Shown: positions 27,328-36,670, counted from the first letter of the stretch. The stretch is DNA of 64,000 bases from Vibrio europaeus (GCF_001695575.1 NZ_LUAX01000007.1:1240001-1304000), one strand, 5' to 3'. Numbers and translations are program-made. The notes: generated by a model from the sequence alone, not told the origin.

Positions 27328-28450
27328 TTCGGTATCGAGTGTGCTTGTTGTCGATGACAACGCAGAAAATCGGGTGTTATTAAGCAGCCTGCTTAAGCCG
27401 CATCACAAAGTCATTGTGGCGACGAGTGGTCAGCAAGCTCTGACTATCTGCGAAAATCAATCCCCAGACATTGTCCTGTTAGATATCATGATGCCTGAAA
27501 TGGATGGTTATGAAGTCTGTGAGAGACTTAAAGCCAATCCGAAAACTAAGCATATTCCAGTTATCTTTCTCACCGCTAAAACTCAAATAGAAGATGAGCA
27601 ACGTGGCTTCGAAGTTGGAGCCATCGATTATATCCTAAAACCGATCAGTCCACCGACCTTGCTATCCCGTATCAACACTCATCTCAAGCTACGTTTCACG
27701 ATGGAAGAGTTGTCTGAGCAGAACGAAAGCTTGGAACAACGCGTGAAAAAACGCACCCGAGAGCTGGAGATGCTGCAAGATGCGACCATAGGGGCGATGG
27801 CATCATTGGCAGAAACGCGAGACAACGAAACTGGGAATCATATTCGTCGCACGCAAAATTACGTCAAACTGCTTGCAGAAGAACTCCTGCTTAATGGTCA
27901 CTATACCGAAGAGTTAAACCCAAACTCAATTGAACTGCTCTATAAGTCAGCGCCTCTGCATGACATTGGCAAGGTCGGTATTCCTGATAGTGTGTTACTA
28001 AAACCGGGTAAATTAACCGATGAAGAGTTTCATTTGATGAAGTTCCACACCACACTCGGTCGTGCGGTGTTGTTGACGGTCGAAGACTCCATCGATTTCC
28101 AGTGTGACTTTTTGCAAATAGCCAAAGAGATCGCCTATAGCCACCAAGAAAAATGGGATGGTAGCGGTTATCCCGAAGGTTTGTCAGGCTATGACATTCC
28201 CTTAAGTGCACGGCTTATGGCGGTTGCTGATGTCTATGATGCGCTAATTTCAGAGCGCGTATACAAACCGGCTTTTTCCCATGAGAAAGCGGTAGGCATT
28301 ATTGCTGATGGTTCAGGTGGCCACTTCGAACCCTTGATGGTAGATACCTTCTTAGCGATAGAAGAAAAATTTAGAGAGATTGCGTCAACGTTTCGTGATG
28401 AAGGTTTTGACGAAGACTCATTTAATCAAAAAGCGAGTGGTGAAGAGTAA
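27320..28450 (+). CDS. HD-GYP response regulator (c-di-GMP phosphodiesterase)
   Basis: 376 residues from a GTG with GGAGAG just before it. Receiver domain (about 5-120; phospho-Asp in VLLDIMMPEMDG), coiled linker, then HD-GYP domain (HDIGKVGIPD near residue 215, EKWDGSGYPEGL near 277). HD-GYP proteins break down cyclic di-GMP. The metal motif usually read HHE here reads SHQEKWDG; this variant occurs in other Vibrio proteins as far as I recall, so activity is likely but not certain. Probable output of the stressosome-linked kinase. Confidence 0.92.
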   Translation: MADSVSSVLVVDDNAENRVLLSSLLKPHHKVIVATSGQQALTICENQSPDIVLLDIMMPEMDGYEVCERLKANPKTKHIPVIFLTAKTQIEDEQRGFEVGAIDYILKPISPPTLLSRINTHLKLRFTMEELSEQNESLEQRVKKRTRELEMLQDATIGAMASLAETRDNETGNHIRRTQNYVKLLAEELLLNGHYTEELNPNSIELLYKSAPLHDIGKVGIPDSVLLKPGKLTDEEFHLMKFHTTLGRAVLLTVEDSIDFQCDFLQIAKEIAYSHQEKWDGSGYPEGLSGYDIPLSARLMAVADVYDALISERVYKPAFSHEKAVGIIADGSGGHFEPLMVDTFLAIEEKFREIASTFRDEGFDEDSFNQKASGEE

Positions 28451-28576
28451 CCTGATGTTGGCCTAGTGGTCTTACCTACTGTTTACTCGAAAGAAATTTG
28501 CCGCCTAGCGTACCGGGTGTGCAAACCTTCTGTTACACTCAAATAATAAACTAGATAAATAGGAGTAGGTGTACGC

Positions 28577-29581
28577 ATGTCTTATCCGGTACTTATATGC
28601 GATGACTCCGCTTTGGCGAGAAAGCAAATGGCTCGCTCACTGCCTGCTTCGCTAAATGCTGATATTACTTTTGCAGTCCATGGATTGGATGCTTTAGAGC
28701 AGCTAGAACAAAATGACTTCAAGCTGATGTTCTTGGACTTAACCATGCCAGAGTTGGATGGTTTTGGCACACTGGAAGAGATTGGTAACCGAGGTATTGA
28801 TATACCAGTGGTGGTAGTCTCAGGTGATATCCAACCTAAAGCCAAAGAACGAGTGATGACGCTAGGGGCAAAGGCGTTTATCCAAAAGCCAATCGATAAA
28901 GATGCTCTTAATCAGGTGCTTAAAGAGCTAGTTGAACCGCCAACTCAACCGAGAATTATCACGCCTGTCTCTGTCGAACTACCGATACTTCGCCGCCGCG
29001 ACATCTATATGGAAGTGGCTAACGTATCTATCGGTCAAGCGGCTGACGCGTTGGCAAGACACTTTGATGTGTTTGTCCATTTACCCTTACCAAATGTGAA
29101 CATACTAGAAGTCAGCGAACTCCACATGGCTCTGCGAGATCTGGCGGAAAACGATCAAGTCTCAGGGGTGTGCCAAGGGTTCAGCGGAGAAGGTATCGCA
29201 GGTGAAGCGCTGGTACTTTTGAGCGACTCCAGTGTCAGTGACCTGAAGAAACTAATGAAAGTGCCGGCTGATAGTGAAGAGTTAGAAGAGCTTGAGCTAT
29301 TAATGGATGTCTCGAACATCTTAGTCGGCTCCTTCCTGAATGGTTTGGGTAAGCAAGCTGAGGTTCGTTTTTTCCAGAGTTCACCAGTTTTGCTAGGCCA
29401 ACATATCTCAATTGATTCTGTGATTTCTTCAACCACGGGTGTTTTTAAGAAAACCATGACGTTTGAAGTGAGTTACAACATTGATGGAACGTCGATACGG
29501 TGTGATTTACTGTTTATGTTTGTCGATGAATCGTTACCACTTCTAGACAACAAACTTTCGTACCTAATGGAGGACTTCTAA
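28577..29581 (+). CDS. Response regulator with CheC-type domain
   Basis: 334 residues: receiver domain (1-125; acidic pocket ICDDSALARKQM, phospho-Asp in FLDLTMPELDG, Lys in FIQKPID) followed by a CheC/CheX-like domain (about 140-330; MEVANVSIGQAADALARHF and LLMDVSNILVGSFLNGLGKQ). CheC-type domains act as CheY-phosphate phosphatases or docking units. 126 bases after the HD-GYP gene, with AGGAG upstream. It overlaps the next gene by one base and may end the stressosome pathway. Confidence 0.88.
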   Translation: MSYPVLICDDSALARKQMARSLPASLNADITFAVHGLDALEQLEQNDFKLMFLDLTMPELDGFGTLEEIGNRGIDIPVVVVSGDIQPKAKERVMTLGAKAFIQKPIDKDALNQVLKELVEPPTQPRIITPVSVELPILRRRDIYMEVANVSIGQAADALARHFDVFVHLPLPNVNILEVSELHMALRDLAENDQVSGVCQGFSGEGIAGEALVLLSDSSVSDLKKLMKVPADSEELEELELLMDVSNILVGSFLNGLGKQAEVRFFQSSPVLLGQHISIDSVISSTTGVFKKTMTFEVSYNIDGTSIRCDLLFMFVDESLPLLDNKLSYLMEDF

Positions 29582-30015
29582 TGTTATCTCTTCCAGCTGA
29601 ATTTGAGCAGTTCCACTGGATGGTGGATATGGTGCAGAATGTAGATTTGGGGTTAGTGGTTCTCGATACAGACCATAACGTTCAAGTGTGGAATGGGTTT
29701 ATGACTCATCACAGCGGCATACAAGCGCACGATGCGATTGGTAAGTCTCTGTTTGAGCTGTTTCCTGAGATTCCTCAAGATTGGTTTAGGCTAAAAACTA
29801 AACCTGTCTACAATTTAGGATGCCGCAGCTTTATCACTTGGCAGCAGCGTCCATACTTGTTTAAGTGCCGAAATGTTCGCCCTGTGACTCAACAAGCAGA
29901 CTTTATGTACCAGAACATCACGCTTAACCCGATGCGCACACCAACCGGTGAGATTCGTTCTCTGTTCCTATCTATACAAGATGCGACCGCTGAAGCGCTT
30001 GTCTCCAAGAAGTAG
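29581..30015 (+). CDS. Single PAS domain protein
   Basis: 144 residues that are nearly all one PAS domain: LGLVVLDTDHNVQVWNGFM, then AIGKSLFELFPEI and RSLFLSIQDATAEA. No output domain, so it probably docks on the preceding CheC-type regulator or on the kinase. Start overlaps the previous stop (TAATG). Last gene before a strong hairpin. Confidence 0.85.
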   Translation: MLSLPAEFEQFHWMVDMVQNVDLGLVVLDTDHNVQVWNGFMTHHSGIQAHDAIGKSLFELFPEIPQDWFRLKTKPVYNLGCRSFITWQQRPYLFKCRNVRPVTQQADFMYQNITLNPMRTPTGEIRSLFLSIQDATAEALVSKK

Positions 30016-30026
30016 TAATCTGTAAT

Positions 30027-30056
30027 CAACGCCAAGGATTTCCTTGGCGTTGTTGT
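30027..30056 (+). terminator. Hairpin at the end of the stressosome operon
   Basis: Perfect 12-bp inverted repeat CAACGCCAAGGA / TCCTTGGCGTTG with a very short loop, then TTGTATAT. Strong hairpin but poor T run, so termination may be partial. Confidence 0.6.
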
Positions 30057-30093
30057 ATATGCTCAAAGTATCTTCCAATAATTCGCCGGATTT

Positions 30094-31593
30094 ATGAACT
30101 CAACACTTCCTCTAGAGCTGTACACAGGCCAGCAAGTTAAACACGGTGAACAGCAAGCAGCTAAGCTCGCTGGTGTTGAATTGTATACGTTAATGCTTCG
30201 AGCTGGACTTGCAACTTATCAACTGATGAGAGACAAGTTTCCTCATGCAAAGCGCATCGTGATAATGGCAGGAACGGGAAACAATGGCGGAGATGGGTTT
30301 GTCGTCGCAAAACTTGCCAAATCAGATGGATTAGATGTATCTATCTATCTATTCGGTGATGAGACCAAAATATTTGGTGATGCGGCTAAAGCCAAACAAG
30401 AGTGGGTGGAGTGCGGCGGAGAGATTCAATCGTTTGACTCGTTGGATTGGTCGAAAAGCAGCGCGGATGTGTTGATTGATGGACTATTGGGCACGGGTCT
30501 TACGGGAGAAGTCAGACAACCACTTCAAGATCTCATTGCAAAGATCAATGACAGCCAAGTTCCGGTTGTCGCGATAGATACCCCTTCCGGTTTGTGTACC
30601 GACAGTGGTCAAATCTTGGGAAATGCAATCATTGCAAAACACACGGTAACGTTTATTGGCGTAAAACAGGGTTTAACAACCGGACAGGCGAGAGCGTATA
30701 CCGGTCAGCTTCACTACGCGGGTTTAGGTGTTGAGAATGAATTTAGGCAGTGCGTCGAAGCTAGTAGCCGATTTATCGATGCGGACCAATTTCGCTTAGC
30801 CATGCCGCCTCGTATCGCGACAGCTCACAAAGGGCACAATGGACGTTTGCTATGCCTAGGAGGCAATCAAGGTTATGCAGGAGCGATTCGTCTATGTGCG
30901 ACCGCGGGAGCGCGAAGTGGTGCTAGTCTAATACGGACATTATGTCACCCAAGTTCGGCATTGCCACTTCAGGTCGCCTGTCCAGAGGTAATGACGTTAG
31001 GGTGGAGAGGTGACGCTGATGCCTTAAAGCAAGGGTTAGATTTTGCTGATGTCATTGCTATGGGACCAGGGCTTGGTACTGACAACTGGGCACAAGATAT
31101 GTTCTTAGCAGCCAGCCGAGTAGAAAAACCAAAAGTTATCGATGCGGATGGTCTCAATCTCTTGGCGCGGCAACCCAATGTCGATAGTTTGCGAATTATC
31201 ACTCCCCACCCGGGCGAAGCAGCGCGTCTTCTGGGGTGCAGTGTCACTGACATCGAACAAGATCGTTTTCAGGCCGTAAGAAACTTGCATAAGAAATACG
31301 GTGGCATCATTGTCTTGAAAGGTGCTGGAACCTTAATCTTTGACGGTGATGAAATCGCAATTTGTCAGGCAGGAAACGCAGGAATGGCAACTGGCGGAAT
31401 GGGGGATGTCCTAACCGGTATTATCGCAGCTTTGGTCGCGCAGGGAATGTCACTGTCTAACGCTGCCAAGTTCGGCGTACTATTACATAGCATTGCCGCT
31501 GACCAAATTGCAATACGTAACGGGCAAATCGGTCTGCTCGCTAGCGATGTGATTGATGAGGCGCGAACGGTGCATAATCACTGGTTAGCTTGA
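30094..31593 (+). CDS. nnr: Bifunctional NAD(P)H-hydrate repair enzyme
   Basis: 499 residues. N-terminal YjeF epimerase domain (about 1-215; GTGNNGGDGFVVAKLA near residue 66, DGLLGTGLTGEV near 129) and C-terminal ADP-dependent dehydratase domain (LGGNQGYAGAIRLCA near 255; NAGMATGGMGDVLTGIIAAL near 428). It repairs damaged NADH and NADPH hydrates. In many gamma-proteobacteria nnr precedes tsaE; here it stands alone before thrS. Confidence 0.95.
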   Translation: MNSTLPLELYTGQQVKHGEQQAAKLAGVELYTLMLRAGLATYQLMRDKFPHAKRIVIMAGTGNNGGDGFVVAKLAKSDGLDVSIYLFGDETKIFGDAAKAKQEWVECGGEIQSFDSLDWSKSSADVLIDGLLGTGLTGEVRQPLQDLIAKINDSQVPVVAIDTPSGLCTDSGQILGNAIIAKHTVTFIGVKQGLTTGQARAYTGQLHYAGLGVENEFRQCVEASSRFIDADQFRLAMPPRIATAHKGHNGRLLCLGGNQGYAGAIRLCATAGARSGASLIRTLCHPSSALPLQVACPEVMTLGWRGDADALKQGLDFADVIAMGPGLGTDNWAQDMFLAASRVEKPKVIDADGLNLLARQPNVDSLRIITPHPGEAARLLGCSVTDIEQDRFQAVRNLHKKYGGIIVLKGAGTLIFDGDEIAICQAGNAGMATGGMGDVLTGIIAALVAQGMSLSNAAKFGVLLHSIAADQIAIRNGQIGLLASDVIDEARTVHNHWLA

Positions 31594-31633
31594 ACGATTT
31601 TTGAACTTTTCTTAATCAATTCTGTGACTTCGA

Positions 31634-31661
31634 TTGTTATTTCACATTAATTCGTTACAAT
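31634..31661 (+). promoter_or_regulatory. Predicted promoter of thrS
   Basis: TTGTTA (31634-31639), 16-base spacer, TACAAT (31656-31661). It would give a leader of about 140 bases that holds two hairpins. Confidence 0.5.
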
Positions 31662-31703
31662 ACGCGTTCGTTCCTGAGTTGTGCATCCGTATTTGCGCAG
31701 AAA

Positions 31704-31732
31704 AAGGAAAAGAACTCTCGTCTTTACTCCTT
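31704..31732 (+). promoter_or_regulatory. Upstream hairpin of the thrS leader
   Basis: Two stacked stems, AAGGA / TCCTT and AAAG / CTTT, with apical loop AACTCTCGT. It sits where the E. coli thrS operator has its distal stem-loop (domain 4). Confidence 0.4.
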
Positions 31733-31766
31733 GAATTCTAAGTTAAAGACACGTTTTAAATTGCAT

Positions 31767-31787
31767 GTGTTGCTTGGTGTGCAACAC
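31767..31787 (+). promoter_or_regulatory. tRNA-Thr anticodon-arm mimic in the thrS leader
   Basis: Perfect 7-bp stem GTGTTGC / GCAACAC closing a 7-base loop TTGGTGT. Numbered as an anticodon loop, positions 34-36 read GGT, the GGU anticodon of tRNA-Thr, after the standard U33. It ends 7 bases before the AAGGA site, where E. coli ThrRS binds its own message to block translation. Autoregulation here is inferred. Confidence 0.65.
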
Positions 31788-31806
31788 CACTGTAAAGGAC
31801 AGTTAA

Positions 31807-33735
31807 ATGCCTATTATTACTCTTCCTGACGGTAGTCAGCGTCAATTTGACAACCCTGTTTCTACTCTTGATGTCGCACAATCTATCGGTCCTGGTCTTG
31901 CGAAAGCAACCATCGCTGGTCGTGTAGATGGTAACCGTGTTGATGCTTGTGATCTTATCGAACAAGATGCAAGCCTAGAAATCATCACAGTTAAAGATGA
32001 AGTAGATGGTCTAGAAATCGTTCGCCACTCATGTGCTCACCTACTTGGTCACGCGATCAAGCAGCTTTTCCCTGAAGCGAAAATGGCGATTGGTCCAACT
32101 ATCGATAGTGGTTTCTACTACGATATCGACCTTGAGCACTCTCTAACGCAAGAAGATCTAGAAAAGATTGAAAAGCGTATGAAAGAGCTTGCAAAGACCA
32201 AATACCAAGTCATCAAGAAAAAGGTTAGCTGGCAGGAAGCTCGCGATGCATTTGAAGCTCGCGGTGAAACATACAAGATGGAAATCCTAGACGAGAACGT
32301 TTCTCGTGATGATCGTCCAGGTCTTTACCATCATGAAGAATATATCGATATGTGTCGTGGTCCACACGTACCACATATGGGTTTCTGTCAGCACTTCACG
32401 CTACTTAACGTAGCAGGTGCTTACTGGCGTGGTAACAGTGACAACAAGATGCTACAACGTATCTACGGTACTGCTTTCCATGACAAAAAAGCGCTTAAAG
32501 CGCACCTTACTCGCTTAGAAGAAGCAGCGAAGCGTGACCACCGTAAAATCGGTAAACAGTTAGATCTGTTCCACATGCAGCAAGAAGCACCGGGTATGGT
32601 ATTCTGGCATCATAATGGTTGGTCTATCTTCCGTGACCTAGAAGTGTTCGTACGTCAAAAACTGACAGAATACGATTACCAAGAAGTAAAAGGTCCATTA
32701 ATGATGGATCGCGTTCTTTGGGAGCGCTCTGGTCACTGGGATAAATACGCAGATGCGATGTTCACAACTTCTTCTGAGAACCGTGAATATGCGATTAAAC
32801 CGATGAACTGTCCAGGTCACGTACAGATCTTTAACCAAGGTCTGAAATCTTACCGTGATCTACCGCTACGTATGGCAGAGTTTGGCTCTTGTCACCGTAA
32901 CGAGCCATCGGGTGCACTACACGGCATTATGCGTGTACGTGGCTTCACACAGGACGATGCACACATCTTCTGTACTGAAAGCCAGATCCAAGACGAAGTT
33001 ACGGGTTGTATCAAGATGGTTTACGATACATACCAAACTTTCGGCTTCTCTAACATCGTGGTTAAGCTATCTACTCGCCCTGAAAAGCGTGTAGGTTCAG
33101 ATGAAATCTGGGATCAATCTGAAGAAGCACTTAAGCTATCTCTAGAATCAATGGATATTCCATACGAGATTCAAGAAGGTGAAGGCGCGTTCTACGGCCC
33201 TAAGATTGAATTTACGCTTTACGACTGTTTAGATCGTGCATGGCAGTGTGGTACAGTTCAGCTAGACTTCAACCTACCGGGTCGTTTGGGTGCAACCTAC
33301 GTGGATGAAAATAACGAGCGCCAAGTGCCAGTTATGATTCACCGTGCTATTCTAGGTTCACTAGAGCGATTCATTGGTATTTTGATCGAAGAATACTATG
33401 GCTTCTTCCCAACTTGGTTATCGCCAGAACAGGCTGTAATTATGAATATTACTGACAAGCAGTCAGATTATGTTCAGGAAGTGGCACAAAAACTACAAAA
33501 ATGTGGAATTAGAGCTAAAGCGGACTTGAGAAATGAGAAGATAGGCTTTAAAATCCGCGAACATACTTTGAAGCGTGTACCGTATATGCTTGTTTGTGGC
33601 GACCAAGAAATGGAAGCTGGCGAAATCGCAGTACGTACCCGTAAAGGCAAAGATCTTGGCAAGTTTAAAGTGGATGACTTTATCTCATACATCCAAGACG
33701 AGATCTCAAGCCGTAAGCTCAATCTGGAGGAATAA
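31807..33735 (+). CDS. thrS: Threonyl-tRNA synthetase
   Basis: 642 residues, as in E. coli. N-terminal TGS domain (1-61), editing domain with [16 protein letters not shown] (about 73-88), class II catalytic core with zinc ligands (Cys in [11 protein letters not shown], plus two later His), motif 2 [12 protein letters not shown], and C-terminal anticodon-binding domain. Charges tRNA-Thr and edits Ser-tRNA-Thr. Probably autoregulated through the leader hairpins. First gene of thrS-infC-rpmI-rplT, with infC 3 bases after its stop. Confidence 0.98.
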   Translation: MPIITLPDGSQRQFDNPVSTLDVAQSIGPGLAKATIAGRVDGNRVDACDLIEQDASLEIITVKDEVDGLEIVRHSCAHLLGHAIKQLFPEAKMAIGPTIDSGFYYDIDLEHSLTQEDLEKIEKRMKELAKTKYQVIKKKVSWQEARDAFEARGETYKMEILDENVSRDDRPGLYHHEEYIDMCRGPHVPHMGFCQHFTLLNVAGAYWRGNSDNKMLQRIYGTAFHDKKALKAHLTRLEEAAKRDHRKIGKQLDLFHMQQEAPGMVFWHHNGWSIFRDLEVFVRQKLTEYDYQEVKGPLMMDRVLWERSGHWDKYADAMFTTSSENREYAIKPMNCPGHVQIFNQGLKSYRDLPLRMAEFGSCHRNEPSGALHGIMRVRGFTQDDAHIFCTESQIQDEVTGCIKMVYDTYQTFGFSNIVVKLSTRPEKRVGSDEIWDQSEEALKLSLESMDIPYEIQEGEGAFYGPKIEFTLYDCLDRAWQCGTVQLDFNLPGRLGATYVDENNERQVPVMIHRAILGSLERFIGILIEEYYGFFPTWLSPEQAVIMNITDKQSDYVQEVAQKLQKCGIRAKADLRNEKIGFKIREHTLKRVPYMLVCGDQEMEAGEIAVRTRKGKDLGKFKVDDFISYIQDEISSRKLNLEE

Positions 33736-33738
33736 ACT

Positions 33739-34290
33739 ATTAAAGGCGGAAGACGCGGCCAAGTACCGGCCAAACAAAATGCTCATCGTTTAAACGGTGA
33801 AATTCGTGGCGTTCGTGAAGTTCGTTTAACTGGCGCTGATGGTGAATCAGTTGGTGTTGTTTCTATCCAAGAGGCAGTAGCAGCAGCTGAAGAAGCAGGT
33901 ATGGATCTGGTAGAAATCAGTCCAAACGCTGAGCCACCAGTATGTCGTGTAATGGACTACGGTAAATTCCTCTTTGAGAAGAGCAAATCTGCTAAAGAGC
34001 AGAAGAAAAAGCAAAAACAGGTCCAGATTAAGGAAGTAAAATTCCGTCCTGGAACTGATATTGGAGACTATCAGGTAAAACTACGCAACCTGACGCGTTT
34101 CCTTGAAGAAGGCAACAAAGTGAAGGTAACAATTCGCTTCCGTGGCCGAGAAATGGCACACCAAGAGATCGGTGTTGACGTTCTAAATCGTCTTAAGGAA
34201 GACACTGTTGATTTAGCAGTAGTGGAATCTTTCCCTAAGAAGATCGAAGGTCGTCAGATGATCATGGTTCTTGCCCCTAAAAAGAAGTAA
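33739..34290 (+). CDS. infC: Translation initiation factor IF-3 (AUU start codon)
   Basis: 183 residues. The protein starts at an ATT at 33739, 6 bases after a strong GGAGG; the sequence from there reads [16 protein letters not shown] and then the IF-3 pattern [14 protein letters not shown]. The first in-frame ATG is at 33901, which would remove the whole N-terminal domain. Conserved core: [20 protein letters not shown] and [17 protein letters not shown]. The AUU start is a known device by which IF-3 limits its own synthesis. Confidence 0.96.
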   Translation: MKGGRRGQVPAKQNAHRLNGEIRGVREVRLTGADGESVGVVSIQEAVAAAEEAGMDLVEISPNAEPPVCRVMDYGKFLFEKSKSAKEQKKKQKQVQIKEVKFRPGTDIGDYQVKLRNLTRFLEEGNKVKVTIRFRGREMAHQEIGVDVLNRLKEDTVDLAVVESFPKKIEGRQMIMVLAPKKK

Positions 34291-34311
34291 TTAACGGCTT
34301 TGCAAGTAAGA

Positions 34312-34343
34312 AAACTCAGCTGCCGTAAGGTGGCTGGGTTTTG
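34312..34343 (+). terminator. Hairpin between infC and rpmI (attenuator-like)
   Basis: 13-bp stem with G-U pairs, AAACTCAGCTGCC / GGTGGCTGGGTTT, GTAA loop, ending in TTTTG. It can act as a partial terminator or as part of the L20-dependent control region known upstream of rpmI in E. coli. Confidence 0.5.
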
Positions 34344-34396
34344 TTCGCCCTAATTACTATTGTTTAAAACAACTCAACAATGCGGAGTTATTCATC

Positions 34397-34591
34397 ATGC
34401 CTAAGATGAAAACCAACAAAGGTGCTGCTAAGCGTTTTAAGAAAACTGCTGGTGGTATTAAGTTTAAGCACGCTACTAAACGTCACATCCTGACTAAGCG
34501 TACTACTAAGAACAAGCGTCAGCTTCGTCCAAATGCAATCCTTCCTAAGTGTGAAGTGGCTGCAGTTGCTCGTATGCTACCATACGCATAA
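34397..34591 (+). CDS. rpmI: 50S ribosomal protein L35
   Basis: 64 residues, very basic. [20 protein letters not shown] at the start and [17 protein letters not shown] in the middle are L35 hallmarks. Between infC and rplT as in E. coli; in that species L20 binds the rpmI leader and represses both genes. Confidence 0.97.
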   Translation: MPKMKTNKGAAKRFKKTAGGIKFKHATKRHILTKRTTKNKRQLRPNAILPKCEVAAVARMLPYA

Positions 34592-34632
34592 TTCTTTTTA
34601 GTTTATTAATCGTTTAGTTTAGGAGAAGCATA

Positions 34633-34986
34633 ATGCCTCGCGTAAAACGTGGTGTACAAGCTCGTGCACGTCATAAGAAAGTTCTAAAACAAGCTAAAGG
34701 TTACTACGGAGCACGTTCACGTGTTTACCGCGTAGCTTTCCAAGCAGTTACTAAAGCTGGTCAATACGCTTACCGTGACCGTCGCAACAAGAAACGTCAA
34801 TTCCGTCAACTATGGATTGCACGTATCAACGCTGCATCTCGTCAGAATGGTCTATCTTACAGCCGTTTCATCAACGGTCTTAAGAAAGCATCTATCGAGA
34901 TCGACCGTAAGATCCTTGCTGACATCGCGGTATTCGACAAAGCTGCATTCGCAGTTCTAGTTGAAAAAGCGAAAGCTGCTCTTTAA
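34633..34986 (+). CDS. rplT: 50S ribosomal protein L20
   Basis: 117 residues. [20 protein letters not shown] at the start, [20 protein letters not shown], then the globular end with [19 protein letters not shown]. Needed early in 50S assembly and a likely translational repressor of rpmI-rplT. TTTAGGAG lies before the ATG. Confidence 0.98.
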   Translation: MPRVKRGVQARARHKKVLKQAKGYYGARSRVYRVAFQAVTKAGQYAYRDRRNKKRQFRQLWIARINAASRQNGLSYSRFINGLKKASIEIDRKILADIAVFDKAAFAVLVEKAKAAL

Positions 34987-35010
34987 TTAGAGTTAGTTTT
35001 TAGGATTAAG

Positions 35011-35039
35011 AAAAGGAGAGCTTCGGCTCTCCTTTTTTG
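35011..35039 (+). terminator. Terminator of thrS-infC-rpmI-rplT
   Basis: AAAAGGAGAGC / GCTCTCCTTTT stem with a TTCG loop, followed by T residues. Confidence 0.92.
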
Positions 35040-35180
35040 TATCTAGATTTTGAGCTTTGCGCATTTATCCACCTAAATTCGATTAACCAGTCATTCAACG
35101 TCACTCAACCTATTGCAAACCTACTGAAATCACTTAATATTTTGCATGCAACCTATTATGAATCTATGAGAATAGGCTAG

Positions 35181-35663
35181 ATGAACAGTGAGGCTAGTAT
35201 GCAGGCAAAGGAAGCATTTGAAGCGGCGAGTAGTGCAGAGAAAGTCGCGAGCTCGTTGTATAAATGGATTGCAGGTAATCGCGGGCTTAAACGAACGGTT
35301 GCTGTGGAACTGCAAGAAAACATCGAGCTCATTCGTTTGTATGTAGAGACGAGCTCTGGGTATGAACAACTCATTCCACAAATTAAAGAATCAGCCTATC
35401 GAAACGCCTTGCAGCAAGGATTTAACTTTAACTCACTCAATCGCTCCAAAATAGATGCAGCCAGCACTAAAGGAATCAAACAGCTTAAGCGTTATCATGG
35501 GTGGGAGACTCAGCAAGTGATTGAAAGCATTTACGCCAAGATCTCTGCAATTAAAGCCGCCATCAAGATTAAAGATAATGCTAAGCCACTACGATTAGGG
35601 GTTCGATTACACAACATCTTCAAGCTTCTTGTGATGCTCTCTAATCATATTGGTCAAAAGTAA
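35181..35663 (+). CDS. Hypothetical helical protein
   Basis: 160 residues, no signal peptide or membrane helix, mostly amphipathic helix (for example QAKEAFEAASSAEKVASSLY and ESIYAKISAIKAAIKIKDNA). Another in-frame ATG at 35199 has GAGG in fair position and may be the true start. I do not recognise the family. First gene after rplT, a place where many vibrios carry an integron integrase; this is not one. Confidence 0.6.
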   Translation: MNSEASMQAKEAFEAASSAEKVASSLYKWIAGNRGLKRTVAVELQENIELIRLYVETSSGYEQLIPQIKESAYRNALQQGFNFNSLNRSKIDAASTKGIKQLKRYHGWETQQVIESIYAKISAIKAAIKIKDNAKPLRLGVRLHNIFKLLVMLSNHIGQK

Positions 35664-35687
35664 AGTAGGTGAACTAGGGGATAGGAA

Positions 35688-36062
35688 ATGGAGATTCTGA
35701 TTGAACAAGAAAAAGCGCTACATCAGTTTTCGGTTAGGAAAGACAAAGCTGAAAGAGAACGACTAATCCACCCGACATTTCGTGAAGTAGGAAAATCGGG
35801 TACCAGTTTTGATTTTGAGACAATTAGTGAAATGATGGATGGTGAAGAACCTTCTCAAGTTATTATCCATTCACAGGATTATGAATGCATCCAACTCGAA
35901 CCCTCCGTTCAGCTTCTTCTGTATAAATCAGCACTTATCTCTGCGGATGGTGAAATTAGTAGCTATGCCAAACGGTCGTCGGTTTGGGCGTTCACCGGAT
36001 ATAATTGGCAACTGAAATATCATCAAGGGACACCTTGCCCTGCATTTGAAATTGAATCTTAG
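35688..36062 (+). CDS. NTF2-like (DUF4440/SnoaL-type) protein
   Basis: 124 residues. The opening EKALHQFSVRKDKAERERLI, then HPTFREVGKSGTSFDFETI and LLLYKSALIS...SSVWAF, follows the small NTF2-like DUF4440 pattern: a cone-shaped alpha+beta barrel that may bind a small ligand. Function unknown. Follows the hypothetical gene by 24 bases on the same strand. Confidence 0.75.
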   Translation: MEILIEQEKALHQFSVRKDKAERERLIHPTFREVGKSGTSFDFETISEMMDGEEPSQVIIHSQDYECIQLEPSVQLLLYKSALISADGEISSYAKRSSVWAFTGYNWQLKYHQGTPCPAFEIES

Positions 36063-36123
36063 GTTTATCTCTTAGCTCAATCGAGTGTAGGATGAATAGC
36101 GAGCTATTGGTCAAGGAGGACAA

Positions 36124-36615
36124 ATGGAACTAAGGCAAGTAGAGCTCTCAGATGCACAATGGATTGTGGATATCTATAATCATTACATCGCCACGACGGC
36201 AATCTCATTCGAAGAAGAGTCTGTTTCTATTGAAGATATGAAAGTGAGGATTGACTCTGTCCTCACCGCAGGGCTACCTTGGATTGTGCTCGAAGAGGCG
36301 GGCCAGCCCCTAGGGTATGCTTATGCGGCTAAGTGGAAACCTCGCAGTGCTTATCGTTATACGGTTGAACCATCTATTTATCTGTCCAGTGATGCGAAAG
36401 GCAAAGGGGCGGGGCAAAAGCTCTATACCGCTCTCATTGGTCAATTACGCGAACTCGGTATTAAAAACGCGATAGGAACCATTGCGCTGCCAAACCCGTC
36501 TAGTGTGGCATTACATGAGAAGATGGGGTTTAGAAAAGTGGGCGAGTTTGCCAACATTGGATTCAAGTTTGATCAACATATCTCAGTAGGTTATTGGCAG
36601 TTAGAGCTTAACTAA
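36124..36615 (+). CDS. GNAT N-acetyltransferase, phosphinothricin-acetyltransferase-like
   Basis: 163 residues. LRQVELSDAQWIVDIYNHYI at the start, PWIVLEEAGQPLGYAYAAKW, then EPSIYLSSDAKGKGAGQKLY (acetyl-CoA loop: x-K-G-K-G-A-G) and NPSSVALHEKMGFRKVGEF. This is the Pat/Bar-type group acting on amine groups of amino-acid analogues or methionine sulfone. Substrate here is inferred only from family. Strong AAGGAGG before the ATG. Confidence 0.88.
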   Translation: MELRQVELSDAQWIVDIYNHYIATTAISFEEESVSIEDMKVRIDSVLTAGLPWIVLEEAGQPLGYAYAAKWKPRSAYRYTVEPSIYLSSDAKGKGAGQKLYTALIGQLRELGIKNAIGTIALPNPSSVALHEKMGFRKVGEFANIGFKFDQHISVGYWQLELN

Positions 36616-36670
36616 ATTGTCCCAAGAATTAGCACGAGTCGCTACGAGTAAAGGAATGATAGAAACCAAC

